Shown: piece by piece, positions 43,986 through 52,182 of the stretch
Layout of the letters: every line of letters begins with the position of its first letter
Position numbering within the stretch: position 1 is the stretch's first letter
NCBI GenBank assembly: GCA_034933285.1
Contig: JAYFNT010000012.1
Coordinates: 1 to 64,000 of the forward strand
Direction of reading: 5' to 3'
Length of the DNA stretch: 64,000 bases
Source of the DNA: RPRC01 sp034933285
Lineage (GTDB): Bacteria; Desulfobacterota; Desulfuromonadia; Geobacterales; Geobacteraceae
Made by a program: the position numbers and the translations under genes
Notes under the pieces: model-generated
What the model saw: the letters and a program-made list of their open reading frames with translations, nothing else
Database searches by the model: none
Told to the model about the DNA's origin: nothing

Positions 43986-45719
43986 ATGTTGAGGATCATT
44001 CTGGAGGCCGTACGCAGGCGGAAAACCAAGCATCTTTGCACTTTCTGCAGCATGGCCGCCTGCCTGCTGATGGCCGCTTTTGCCGTTTCGGGCTGCGCCA
44101 AGAAAGAGCTGGCCAAGCCTGACAAGTCCGAGTTCAGGGAACTTGCCGAGATCCCCGCGCCTGCCCCGATGATGCATGCAAAAATGGCCATGACGCAGTC
44201 CATGGCCATGCGGATGCCACCCATCCAACGCCAGCCTGCTTCCCCGACTGAGTTCAACACCGAATCCTATGACCGGGTGAACGAAAACGCTTTTCTCGAA
44301 GTGATCAAGAACCCACTTTCTACGTTTTCCATCGACGTCGACACCGCGGCGTACACAAACGTAAGGCGTTTCATCAACGACGGCACGCTTCCTCCGCCTG
44401 ATGCCGTAAGGATCGAGGAACTGGTCAACTATTTCAGCTATGACTATCCCCAGCCTTCGAAAGGGGACCCTTTCTCTTTCACTACCGAACTCACCGACTC
44501 CCCATGGAAACGGGGAAACCGGCTGCTGCTCATCGGGCTGCAGGGGGTTCGGATCCCTGTGGACAAGCTGCCTCCCGCCAACCTTGTTTTCCTGATCGAT
44601 GTTTCCGGCTCCATGGACGAGGAGAACAAACTGCCCCTGCTGGTCAAATCCTTCAAGCTGCTGGTCAGCCAGCTGAGAACCCAGGACCGTGTCGCCATAG
44701 TGGTTTATGCCGGTCGTGCCGGACTGGTGCTTCCCTCTACCAGCGGAGATGAAAAGAACAAGATTCTTGCGGCCCTGGACAGCCTTCAGGCAGGCGGCAG
44801 CACAGCTGGCGGCCAGGGAATACAGCTTGCGTACCAGGTGGCCAGGGAGAACTTCATGAAGAATGGCAACAATCGTGTCATCCTGGCCACGGATGGGGAC
44901 TTCAATGTGGGCGCTTCCAGCGATGCCGAAATGGAGCGTCTGATAGAGGAAAAGCGAAAGGATGGAGTGTTCCTGAGCGTTCTCGGTTTTGGAATGGGCA
45001 ACTACAAGGATTCCAAGATGCAGAAACTGGCCGACAGGGGTAACGGAAATTATGCTTATATCGATACCCTGCTGGAGGCGAAAAAAGTCCTGATTTCTCA
45101 GTTCGGCGGGACGATGATGACCATAGCCAAAGACGTCAAGATGCAGGTGGAGTTCAATCCCGCGAAGGTCAAGGCCTACCGGCTGATCGGCTACGAGAAG
45201 CGGATGCTGCGTGCCGAGGACTTCGCCGATGACAAGAAGGACGCCGGTGAACTGGGCTCAGGCCACACGGTGACGGCGCTGTACGAAATCGTACCTGCTG
45301 ATGGCGTTGGCACTGGCAGCCAGGAATTGACCTACCAGACCACCAGGGTGAAAGACAGCGCCAAAGCGAGCGCCGAACTGGCCACAATTCGCTTCCGCTA
45401 CAAAAAACCGCAGGAAGACACCAGCAAGGAACTGGTTAGGAAAATACCCGCGGTTGTGGCAAAGCTTGACAAAGCAGGCAGCAACATCGGTTTCGCGGCT
45501 GCCGTGGCGGAGTGGGGCATGCTGCTCAGGAAATCGGAGCACATGGGGAGCGCAAGCTATGCCCAGGTCCTGGGACTGGCCCGCAAGGCAAAGGGCGCCG
45601 ACAACGAGGGCTACCGGGCCGAATTCATCAGGTTGGTGGAGATGTCGGAATTGCTCGACGGTAAGACGAAAGCAACATTGAAAACAACTCCGGCTGATGT
45701 TCAAACCATCTCGAAATAA
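43986..45719 (+). CDS. von Willebrand factor A domain lipoprotein (YfbK-like)
   Basis: About 577 residues from ATG 43986, with AGGAGGGACAAATC upstream. A long-n-region signal peptide ends in the lipobox AVSGC. The N-terminal YfbK-type domain (NPLSTFSIDVDTAAYTNVRRF, IEELVNYFSYDYPQPSKGDPF) precedes a vWA domain with MIDAS motif DVSGSMDEENK and ATDGDFNVG, then the DUF3520-type C-terminal domain (FAAAVAEWGMLLRKSEHMG). Family members bind divalent metal through MIDAS, but their role is unknown. It starts a series of exported-protein genes. Confidence 0.92.
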   Translation: MLRIILEAVRRRKTKHLCTFCSMAACLLMAAFAVSGCAKKELAKPDKSEFRELAEIPAPAPMMHAKMAMTQSMAMRMPPIQRQPASPTEFNTESYDRVNENAFLEVIKNPLSTFSIDVDTAAYTNVRRFINDGTLPPPDAVRIEELVNYFSYDYPQPSKGDPFSFTTELTDSPWKRGNRLLLIGLQGVRIPVDKLPPANLVFLIDVSGSMDEENKLPLLVKSFKLLVSQLRTQDRVAIVVYAGRAGLVLPSTSGDEKNKILAALDSLQAGGSTAGGQGIQLAYQVARENFMKNGNNRVILATDGDFNVGASSDAEMERLIEEKRKDGVFLSVLGFGMGNYKDSKMQKLADRGNGNYAYIDTLLEAKKVLISQFGGTMMTIAKDVKMQVEFNPAKVKAYRLIGYEKRMLRAEDFADDKKDAGELGSGHTVTALYEIVPADGVGTGSQELTYQTTRVKDSAKASAELATIRFRYKKPQEDTSKELVRKIPAVVAKLDKAGSNIGFAAAVAEWGMLLRKSEHMGSASYAQVLGLARKAKGADNEGYRAEFIRLVEMSELLDGKTKATLKTTPADVQTISK

Positions 45720-45782
45720 CCTGCGGACCCGGCAGTGGTTTAACAATATCGGTCAGTTTCGGAATGGACATGGTGTTTGCTC

Positions 45783-46130
45783 ATGGGAAAAATAATCAGG
45801 CAGACAAAGTCGGAACTGAATCAGTTGCCGCTGATACTGGCAAAACTTCTTGGCGGTCTCATGACGGTGGTCGGGTTGTCGTCAGTTGTGTTCCTGGCAA
45901 CCCGAACTCCGGAGCCTCCAAGCAGCGTACTGGTGATGTTCACCCTCCTGGGGATTTGCGGAATCGTTGTTTTCATCCTGTCATCCAGGGCGCTTGCGAA
46001 GCGGAAGGCTGACGATGCGTCTCAGAGTCTGGATGCGAAGGACAACGCTCGCTTGAGTGTCCTGTCCTGGATACTGTTGCTGGTGTTTGTCGCGCTAACA
46101 ATCGTGGTCATATTGTTATCAACAAGGTAG
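45783..46130 (+). CDS. small integral membrane protein, function unknown
   Basis: About 115 residues with three predicted membrane helices (ILAKLLGGLMTVVGLSSVVF, VLVMFTLLGICGIVVFIL, LSVLSWILLLVFVALTIVVI) and short charged loops. ATG 45783 is preferred over the upstream TTG at 45777; neither has a clear ribosome site. No family recognised. It follows the vWA gene by 63 nt and may be cotranscribed. Confidence 0.6.
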   Translation: MGKIIRQTKSELNQLPLILAKLLGGLMTVVGLSSVVFLATRTPEPPSSVLVMFTLLGICGIVVFILSSRALAKRKADDASQSLDAKDNARLSVLSWILLLVFVALTIVVILLSTR

Positions 46131-46197
46131 GGGGAATTATTGCAGTTGCGAAACCCGGGCCTCATTTTGCAGTCATTGTTTCAGGAGGAACGACCAG

Positions 46198-47016
46198 ATG
46201 TGCATTGCAATGAAAATATTCGTAACTTTCACGGTATGGGCGCTGCTTGCGTTTCATGCTTTCGGCAGCGAATGGAGCTCCATATTGCCGCCGGATGCCG
46301 CCAAACCGTCAGAAAAGGATGTCACCCGTGAAAACAGGACAATCAAGGTGGGTGAAGTGGCAACCATTCCTCTCCCGTGCAGCAAAAGCTACAGCTGCCA
46401 TGCCGAGATCGAGGGAAATACGGTACGCATCGTTGAATACGATGGGCTGTCCAGCCTGATCCTCCAGGGCACCAGGGCCGGCCGGTCAACGGTACGGATC
46501 TTTGAGAAATTCTGGCGCGACCCCGATGTGAGAGAATCCTACGTACTGGTCGGTGAAACAGTCTTTCAGGTCACCGGCAGTAAGTCGTCCAGGCTGATCG
46601 ATCCCACTGACCAGGCCAGACAGGACATACCCGAGCCACGGTTGAAAGGAAGCATGGACTGGGAAGGATTCATTTCACGTCAGCGGGCTGAAGTGCTGAC
46701 GGTCATAACGGATTCCGGGGAATGGACCGAACTGTGGAAATCGTCATTCGAAAGACCAGCCCCCCCGGTCGATTTCGACAGGTATGCCGTTGCCTGCGTA
46801 TTCCTGGGTTATAATGCCGACTGGCTGTATGACATCCACATCGGGGATCCACGAGCGGAAAAGACCATATTGCATATACCGTACGGCCTGAACGAGATCA
46901 TCCTTGAACTCTCGGGGCCGTTCCGGGCGAGCGGCCAATACAGGATGAAAGCGATAGAAAAGAAGAAGGGTTACGGGATGGTCCTGGAAAGACAACGCGA
47001 TTCGGGCCCAAGGTGA
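46198..47016 (+). CDS. uncharacterised exported protein
   Basis: 272 residues, with AGGAGG 9 nt before the ATG. Signal peptide, cleavage near HAFG-SE. The mature N-terminal part (about 45-125) has repeated Thr/Val/Ile strands like a pilus-assembly secretin N domain (TIKVGEVATIPLPCSKSY, VRIVEYDGLSSLILQGTRAG), which in secretin-associated proteins follows a similar pattern; two Cys lie close together (PCSKSYSCH). The C-terminal half (protease-complex-inhibitor-like, FLGYNADWLYDIHIGD) is unassigned. Function unknown. Confidence 0.65.
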   Translation: MCIAMKIFVTFTVWALLAFHAFGSEWSSILPPDAAKPSEKDVTRENRTIKVGEVATIPLPCSKSYSCHAEIEGNTVRIVEYDGLSSLILQGTRAGRSTVRIFEKFWRDPDVRESYVLVGETVFQVTGSKSSRLIDPTDQARQDIPEPRLKGSMDWEGFISRQRAEVLTVITDSGEWTELWKSSFERPAPPVDFDRYAVACVFLGYNADWLYDIHIGDPRAEKTILHIPYGLNEIILELSGPFRASGQYRMKAIEKKKGYGMVLERQRDSGPR

Positions 47017-47198
47017 CGGAGATGCGGTCGGCCTGAAACCGTGGCGTTCCAGCTCGCGAAGACGTGAAGGCGTCACGGTTTCGTTCGACAATCTTATTTT
47101 GGGGGATAGTTCCGAATTTTCGTGTAAAATAGACCTGACAGCGGGAACATCAATATCCCCGAATATGGCGTTATCAAAAGCAACACAGGGAGGTCGGC

Positions 47199-47513
47199 AT
47201 GAAAATGAACACGAGTCTGTTGGCAGCATTTTCACTGGTGTTTTTCTGTTCTCTGCCGTTAATTGCATTGGCGGAGAATTCAGACAGCCCGCAGTCGGGC
47301 ACGACCGATGAACTGAAATCCTACTCCACTCCCATGGAAACTCCTGACATGACGACCGTCAATCCGAGCCCGCGGGAACCCGAAACAGCGGCGCCGGAAA
47401 ATTCTCCCGTTCTGACTGACCCTACACAGCAGCCTGAAACCGAGCCGGCTGCCCCATCGCCCCTCCAGGACCTGCAGCCCCCGGACCAGGACGCCCAGCA
47501 GCCCGCCACATGA
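47199..47513 (+). CDS. small exported Pro/Thr/Glu-rich protein
   Basis: 104 residues with GGGAGGTCGGC before the ATG. After a signal peptide (cleavage near ALA-EN) the mature chain is low complexity: Pro, Thr, Glu and Gln, without aromatic core residues, so it is probably disordered. Its stop overlaps the next start by 4 nt (ATGA). No function can be assigned. Confidence 0.6.
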   Translation: MKMNTSLLAAFSLVFFCSLPLIALAENSDSPQSGTTDELKSYSTPMETPDMTTVNPSPREPETAAPENSPVLTDPTQQPETEPAAPSPLQDLQPPDQDAQQPAT

Positions 47514-48106
47514 GCCCGGTTACCCATCTGCTCCTTTCCTGGTCCGTGGGGAGCGCCTTTCCCTTCACCAAAAGGGACCGCATTCTGGTTGCCGCAGCCG
47601 GCACCATCCCCGATCTGGACGGCATGGGCCTCCTGTGGGACCTGTGGGCTAACCGCGGAGCGAACGGGGATCTGGCACTCTGGGCCGGGTTCCACCATGT
47701 GCTCGGCCACAACATTGCCTTTTTCCTGGCATTGATCGCCTGCGCCTGCTTCCTCGCTTCCCGCAGGGCACTGGTATGCCTCGCGGTGTTCCTGGCTTTC
47801 CACCTCCACCTTGCATGCGACCTGGCGGGCTCCCGTGGTCCGGACCAGGTCTGGTCCATACCCTACCTGCTGCCGTTTTCCACGGCCGGTGATCTGTCCT
47901 GGTCGGGACAATGGCCGCTTGCTTCATGGCAGAACATGGCGATAACGGTAATTGCCATGGCATTCGTATGCGTCACAGCCTGGAAAAAGGGGATTTCGCC
48001 ACTGGAAATCTTTTCCGGGAAGGCGAATGACGCGTTTGTTCACACCCTGCGCAACCGGTTTGGCAGTCCGCCGAACATATTGATCGAGGAGGACGGGAAA
48101 CGATGA
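47510..48106 (+). CDS. membrane-bound metal-dependent hydrolase (YdjM/DUF457-like)
   Basis: 198 residues. The start MSPVTHLLLSWSVG and AAAGTIPDLDGMG, HHVLGHNIAFFLALIA and FHLHLACDLAGSRGPD give the conserved His/Asp set of the YdjM-type inner-membrane hydrolase family, with four membrane helices. The substrate is unknown in all members. Overlaps the genes on both sides by 4 nt, so it belongs to a three-gene unit of exported and membrane proteins. Confidence 0.8.
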   Translation: MSPVTHLLLSWSVGSAFPFTKRDRILVAAAGTIPDLDGMGLLWDLWANRGANGDLALWAGFHHVLGHNIAFFLALIACACFLASRRALVCLAVFLAFHLHLACDLAGSRGPDQVWSIPYLLPFSTAGDLSWSGQWPLASWQNMAITVIAMAFVCVTAWKKGISPLEIFSGKANDAFVHTLRNRFGSPPNILIEEDGKR

Positions 48107-48690
48107 AGCTTTCAGGTTATGCAAAGGCCGGATTCTCATGCATCGGATTGATCTGCCTTTTGGTACTGTCCGGAGTTCCGGCATTCGCTGCCGGGGACTA
48201 TTCGAAGTATGTGATGGACAAGCAGTACTTTTCCTGTGACATTCCTTCCGCCTGGAGCCTGGAAAGGACACCTGAACAGGACGAGGACTATCGAATCTAC
48301 GAGATTCAGCTTCTCGCCCCGAAGGGGGGTGCCTTCATATACGTATCCTATTACACTAAGGACAACAAGGATTTCTGGGGTTATGAAGATTTCCTGAAAC
48401 GCAACTCGCGAAACGTCGCCGGAGAGACCAAAAATTCCAGGGAGAACTATGGCCCGGTGAAAGAGTCCGGTCTCAACGGCCGCAAGGCCTTTGAGCTGGA
48501 GCGCGATCGGCTGGTGTTTCTGCATCCCGAGAGCAAGTCAGACGAGTCGGCGGCCATAAGGGAGTTATTTTATGTCGCACCATCATCCGATGGCGGCTTT
48601 TACGTTCTTCACTATTCTGCCCCGAAAGCACTTTATGATGAATATCTGCCGGTACTCAAAAGGATTGCATCAACCTTCAAAGGCTTGTGA
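48103..48690 (+). CDS. exported PsbP-like protein, function unknown
   Basis: 195 residues; AGGAGG within the preceding gene serves as ribosome site. A signal peptide (cleavage near AFAA-GD) is followed by a compact domain with the pattern YFSCDIPSAWSLERTPEQDE, LAPKGGAFIYVSYYTKD, FYVLHYSAPKALYDEYLPVL, like the PsbP/MOG1 fold of secreted bacterial proteins that detect or bind ligands. The match is by shape only. Ends the ATGA-linked gene trio. Confidence 0.6.
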   Translation: MKLSGYAKAGFSCIGLICLLVLSGVPAFAAGDYSKYVMDKQYFSCDIPSAWSLERTPEQDEDYRIYEIQLLAPKGGAFIYVSYYTKDNKDFWGYEDFLKRNSRNVAGETKNSRENYGPVKESGLNGRKAFELERDRLVFLHPESKSDESAAIRELFYVAPSSDGGFYVLHYSAPKALYDEYLPVLKRIASTFKGL

Positions 48691-48765
48691 TGCCGGAAGC
48701 AATAGAGACGCCAGCTGAGTTCATTCATGCCTAACCGGCTATTTCATTGCAAAGGAGGAGTTGGA

Positions 48766-49338
48766 ATGGATACCGTCAAGAGCATTGCCCGGAGACGCAG
48801 GACCTGCAGGGACTATTCCGATCAGCCGTTGTCCAACGCAGAGATAACCGACCTGATCAACGATGCTGTCTGGGTGCCGAGCGGTTCGAATAACCAGCCG
48901 TGGAGGTTCGTCGTCCTTACGGACAAGGCAAAGATGAAAAAGTATTCGGACGCCGCCAAGCAGAACTGGCTGGAAAACTTCGCAGCCTGTTCTCACATGC
49001 ATCAGTATGAAAAAGCCATGCGCGACCCCGGGTACAATATCTTTTACAACGCTCCCGCTCTCGTCATCATTTACGGCAACAAGGAATCGTACTGGCATGT
49101 CTACGACTGCAGCATGGTGGCCCTCAATCTCCACCTGCTTGCCGAAGAACGGGATATGGGGTGCTGCTGGATCGGCTTCTCCCACAACATCTTTGCCGAT
49201 CCTGCAATAAAAAAGGATCTGGGGATACCGGAAAATTACCAACTGGTCGCGCCGCTTGTCCTGGGGCATCCGGTGAAAAAGGAAAAGGTTCCGGAAAACC
49301 CCAACAAAAGAAAGCCGTTCGATATAAACTTCGTCTAG
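48766..49338 (+). CDS. nitroreductase family flavoprotein
   Basis: 190 residues from ATG 48766 with AAAGGAGGAGTT upstream. FMN-binding motifs: SIARRRRTCRDYSDQPLS with the Arg cluster, VWVPSGSNNQPWRFVVLTD, and APLVLGHPVKKEKVP. Such dimers reduce nitro groups, quinones or iodotyrosine-like substrates with NAD(P)H. One Cys-rich patch (MGCCWIGF) lies near the flavin. Single gene. Confidence 0.88.
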   Translation: MDTVKSIARRRRTCRDYSDQPLSNAEITDLINDAVWVPSGSNNQPWRFVVLTDKAKMKKYSDAAKQNWLENFAACSHMHQYEKAMRDPGYNIFYNAPALVIIYGNKESYWHVYDCSMVALNLHLLAEERDMGCCWIGFSHNIFADPAIKKDLGIPENYQLVAPLVLGHPVKKEKVPENPNKRKPFDINFV

Positions 49339-49410
49339 ATGCTGTCCGGAAAGGGTTTTTTCGAACCGGAAACCCATAGTCTAAAAAGCCGGGACAGATT
49401 GAAAGTCAAC

Positions 49411-49731
49411 ATGGACCGCTGCAGCAGGGAAAAGAAGACCATCCGTTACATGATAGGGCTTTACTGTCGCGGGCGCCATCGAACAGGCAATGCGTTATGT
49501 AATGATTGCGGGCGCTTGCTGGACTATGCTTTGCAGCGCATCGACAGGTGTCCTTACGGGCAGAATAAACCGCTATGTGCAAAGTGCTTCATTCACTGCT
49601 CCAAGCCTGTCATGCAAGAGAGAATCAGAAGAGTCATGCGCTTTGCCGGACCGCGCATGATAGTCTTACACCCGCTACTGGCTTTGCTGCACTTTATGGA
49701 TGGTTTTGCAAAAAAAGGGAAAGCTGGCTGA
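49411..49731 (+). CDS. YgbA-type nitrous-oxide-stimulated promoter family protein
   Basis: About 106 residues from MDRCSREKKTIRYMIGLYC; the open frame extends 24 codons upstream but the family begins here. The family pattern is clear: H-x-TGNALCNDCGRLLDYAL, RIDRCPYGQNKPLCAKCFIHC, RIRRVMRFAGPRMIVLHPLLAL. Conserved Cys pairs suggest a metal or Fe-S site. In E. coli ygbA is NsrR-regulated and helps growth after nitric oxide stress. No NsrR box was seen here. Confidence 0.85.
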   Translation: MDRCSREKKTIRYMIGLYCRGRHRTGNALCNDCGRLLDYALQRIDRCPYGQNKPLCAKCFIHCSKPVMQERIRRVMRFAGPRMIVLHPLLALLHFMDGFAKKGKAG

Positions 49732-49825
49732 AAGCGGGAGCGAGGGGCTTTTCAGAGTTCTTGCACTTGTCCTTTCAAATTTCTTTGCTTTTGCCGACGC
49801 CGGTTCGGGCTGTGCCAGGATGAGC

Positions 49826-50071
49826 CTATTTCTTTTTCCTGGCTGGCCTGGAGGAGCGGAGAGCTGTCGCAGCTTGAGCAGGTTCGGCTGGAGGGACATA
49901 TGTATCTTCGGTTGCCGGCATAAGCGATGAATAATGGGATGAGGCGATTTTCCGGTTTTTGCCGTCACTGAAATGTATTGTTGCCATGGCAGAGGTTACT
50001 TCCATCACTTTTCCGGCGCCCCATTCCGGACCGCCCAGATGACTTACAATGTTCCCAACTTTAATTGTCAT
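49826..50071 (-). CDS. DUF3553-type small protein
   Basis: 81 residues. A single small beta domain, KVGNIVSHLGGPEWGAGKVMEV ... ATIHFSDGKNRKIA, resembles the DUF3553 domain found at the end of some UvrD-like helicases, here alone, followed by a Lys/Arg-rich end (RSSRPARKKK). It may bind nucleic acid or another protein. Convergent with the ygbA-type gene. Confidence 0.65.
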   Translation of the reverse strand: MTIKVGNIVSHLGGPEWGAGKVMEVTSAMATIHFSDGKNRKIASSHYSSLMPATEDTYVPPAEPAQAATALRSSRPARKKK

Positions 50072-50385
50072 TGTTTTACCTTTTTGCGTGAACTTAACGC
50101 ATGTTTTTCTGCTTGGTAATAAAAACTACCCCATCAGATCAATATCAGAATACACTTTCTTTAAACAGCGCAATACTCTGTCATGATACAGCTCATACTT
50201 TTTAAAAGCAAGGTATCATTGTGTTTATTGCCGTTTCAATATCAGTGAGATACAAGCTTCGTCTTGAAAAAACGGTTTGCCAGGTGTTTTTTGAAATGGA
50301 GAAATAATTAATTGCAGCGTATTCCACAACAATACCGGATACATAAACAGTTTGAAATATTTATAAATAATAAAATTATATTCTC

Positions 50386-50418
50386 TTGACTTTGGTTTCA
50401 CATAACTGTTATTGTGAA
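50386..50418 (+). promoter_or_regulatory. cspA promoter with overlapping palindrome
   Basis: TTGACT (50386-50391) and TTATTG (50409-50414) are 17 bp apart. TTCACA (50397-50402) and TGTGAA (50413-50418) are inverted around 10 bp and overlap the -10, so an operator is possible. The remaining AT-rich DNA from 50072 holds no gene that I can support. Confidence 0.5.
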
Positions 50419-50475
50419 TCCACTTGGTAATTATACCGGTAAAACTAACATGAGGTATCAGGAGAAAGTAAGCAA

Positions 50476-50676
50476 ATGGTAAATGGAACAGTAAAATGGT
50501 TCAATGACAGCAAGGGTTTTGGTTTTCTTGAGCAGGAAAATGGCGAAGATGTTTTTTGCCATTTCTCCGCAATCGCAGGTGAAGGATTCAAGTCCCTTGC
50601 TGAAGGCGATAGAGTGACTTTCGAAGTGACCAAGGGGCCGAAGGGGCTTCAGGCTGCAAACGTAAGAAGAGTTTAG
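50476..50676 (+). CDS. CspA-family cold-shock protein
   Basis: 66 residues, one OB fold with RNA-binding motifs RNP1 (KGFGFLEQE) and RNP2 (DVFCHFSAI), and start MVNGTVKWFNDSKGFGF. It binds single-stranded RNA or DNA and melts mRNA secondary structure. ATCAGGAGAAAGTAAGCAA precedes the ATG; a strong terminator follows. The leader appears short (about 55 nt). Confidence 0.97.
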   Translation: MVNGTVKWFNDSKGFGFLEQENGEDVFCHFSAIAGEGFKSLAEGDRVTFEVTKGPKGLQAANVRRV

Positions 50677-50692
50677 GCTGCATCCCGATTTA

Positions 50693-50730
50693 CAACAAAA
50701 AAGCCCCGGTTTTACCGGGGCTTTTTTGTT
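50693..50730. terminator. bidirectional intrinsic terminator after cspA
   Basis: AAAAAAGCCCCGGT and ACCGGGGCTTTTTT flank a TTT loop (core 50701-50710 with 50714-50723); the arms extend to CAAC/GTTG. Confidence 0.93.
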
Positions 50731-50819
50731 GGGCATGGCGTCTTTGACATGTGCGACGCCACCGCACTTGAGAGCATATTACCCACACCTGCCCGGTGTG
50801 TTCATACGGGAGTCGGCAG

Positions 50820-50972
50820 ATGGCAAAAATAAATTATAAATTTCAGAAGCGTCAGAAAGAGCTGGAAAAGAAAAAGAAGAGCGAAGAGAAAATGCAACGC
50901 AAACTGGATAAAAGCGGCATACAACCGGCTGAACAACTTCAAGATTCCCAGGATGGGGAAGAGACTCAGTAA
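50820..50972 (+). CDS. 50-residue highly basic protein
   Basis: ATG 50820 to TAA 50970-50972. The sequence starts MAKINYKFQKRQKELEKKKK and continues with charged residues, forming one probable coiled helix with a short acidic tail (QDSQDGEETQ). A purine-rich site (GGGAGTCGGCAG) precedes the ATG. Strong Lys/Glu bias and its place between cspA and rpsU suggest an RNA- or ribosome-associated role, but that is inference. Too short for most gene callers. Confidence 0.6.
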   Translation: MAKINYKFQKRQKELEKKKKSEEKMQRKLDKSGIQPAEQLQDSQDGEETQ

Positions 50973-51186
50973 TTCTTGCTCTTGGATTCAGGAATGGGGA
51001 AAGCTCGATCAATGATTATCATGGAGCGGGTTTTTCAATATTTCGACAAGGGAGGAATGAATGTGTTCACCATGAAAAAGGCCGGGAAATTAGAATGAGC
51101 TGCCTGAAATAATGAATGGAGCTTAGGCGCCGCCCAAAAAGGTTTTCAAGGCCACAACCGGTCAGAGCAGGGAAGGAGATAACCAT

Positions 51187-51387
51187 TTGTCGATTACCGT
51201 TCATGGCAATGATATTGAGAGGGCAATGCGCGATCTGAAGCGTTCACTGCAGAAAGAAGGTCTTTTCAAGGAGCTCAAAAAAAGAAGATTCTACGAGAAA
51301 CCATCGGTGAAAAAGAAGCGCAAGCAAATGGAAGCGGAAAGAAGAAGGAGGAAAGCCCTGCGAAACAAACGCCGTGACCGGGACTGA
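51187..51387 (+). CDS. rpsU: 30S ribosomal protein S21, TTG start
   Basis: 66 residues. The chain S-I-T-V-H-G-N-D-I-E-R-A-M, then RSLQKEGLFKELKKRRFYEK and KKRKQMEAERRRRKALRNK is S21. The start is TTG at 51187, 10 nt after AAGGAG; no ATG is available in frame at this place. S21 aids initiation with long anti-Shine-Dalgarno pairing. Paralogues of rpsU with weak starts are known in this group. Single gene, preceding tRNA-Thr by 180 nt. Confidence 0.93.
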   Translation: MSITVHGNDIERAMRDLKRSLQKEGLFKELKKRRFYEKPSVKKKRKQMEAERRRRKALRNKRRDRD

Positions 51388-51568
51388 TCTGCATGCGCAT
51401 TGTAAAATAACATGCTTGCTGCAATAAAATCCTGATTTCGACCCGCTATATCGCGCGCAAAGCAATTCAGGCTGATAATATCAGCCATAAGGCTTGACAC
51501 ATTTCTCCGTTTGTGCCATAAAAGACTACATTTCAGATGCTTTTATATTCGAAAAACGTATTATTTAC

Positions 51569-51644
51569 GCCACCTTAGCTCAGATGGTAGAGCAATTGAT
51601 TCGTAATCAATAGGTCGCCGGTTCGACTCCGGCAGGTGGCTCCA
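51569..51644 (+). tRNA. tRNA-Thr (anticodon CGU)
   Basis: A 76-nt cloverleaf with encoded CCA. Acceptor arms GCCACCT (51569-51575) and AGGTGGC (51634-51640), D-arm TTAGCTCAGATGGTAGAGCA, anticodon arm ATTGA-TTCGTAA-TCAAT giving CGU, T-arm GCCGGTTCGACTCCGGC. It reads ACG codons. The accessory region starts directly after it. Confidence 0.98.
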
Positions 51645-51650
51645 TTAAAA

Positions 51651-51685
51651 ACAAGGGGTTATGGCTCATGCCATAGCCCCTTTGT
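51651..51685 (+). terminator. hairpin after tRNA-Thr
   Basis: ACAAGGGGTTATGGC (51651-51665) pairs with GCCATAGCCCCTTTGT (51670-51685) around TCAT, with one bulged base. Only a weak T content follows. Confidence 0.65.
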
Positions 51686-52182
51686 AGTTGAAAGTAATTT
51701 TAGGTAGCGTATAGGTAGCCATTTTTCCACGTCAACCTTATAGGTGATAAGTCTGCCTAAAAAATAGGCAATATTTTTCTTTCCTCATATTTCAGCTAAA
51801 GATATGGCTATTTAATATTTCTTTATCTAATCGCTTCCCTCAATAAGGGGCATTTTAGCCACATTCCTTTCCTTTGCCGAATCCTATATAGTTAAAAAAT
51901 AAACAGAACTTTCCGAATTTTGTGACGGTTGTCACATCTGCACCCAGGAATAATCACGATAAGTTGATAAGAAACACTTCTGTAACGATCCCCACTAACA
52001 ACTATGACATAGCTCAGGTGCGGTACAGCGTCGGGGCATTCGTGCGCCTTGCTTATGGGAATGAATTTTATTTTCAATACGCCTTATAAAAAATAAACGT
52101 GCCGAAGTACACATATGGGGTAGCGGGGCACACATATTTAGCATGCGCCATTACAATCACAGAAACGAGGTGAAACAGTCCA
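51686..52182. other. AT-rich spacer of the tRNA-linked accessory region
   Basis: 497 bp with many stop codons in all frames. I see no gene, no integrase remnant and no second copy of the tRNA 3' end. GAGGTG at 52168-52173 serves the following gene. Confidence 0.5.

Noticed and set aside
51892..52077. 61-codon minus-strand frame after tRNA-Thr.
   Set aside because: No ribosome site, no recognisable pattern, and stop-rich AT DNA around it. Chance frame is more likely.
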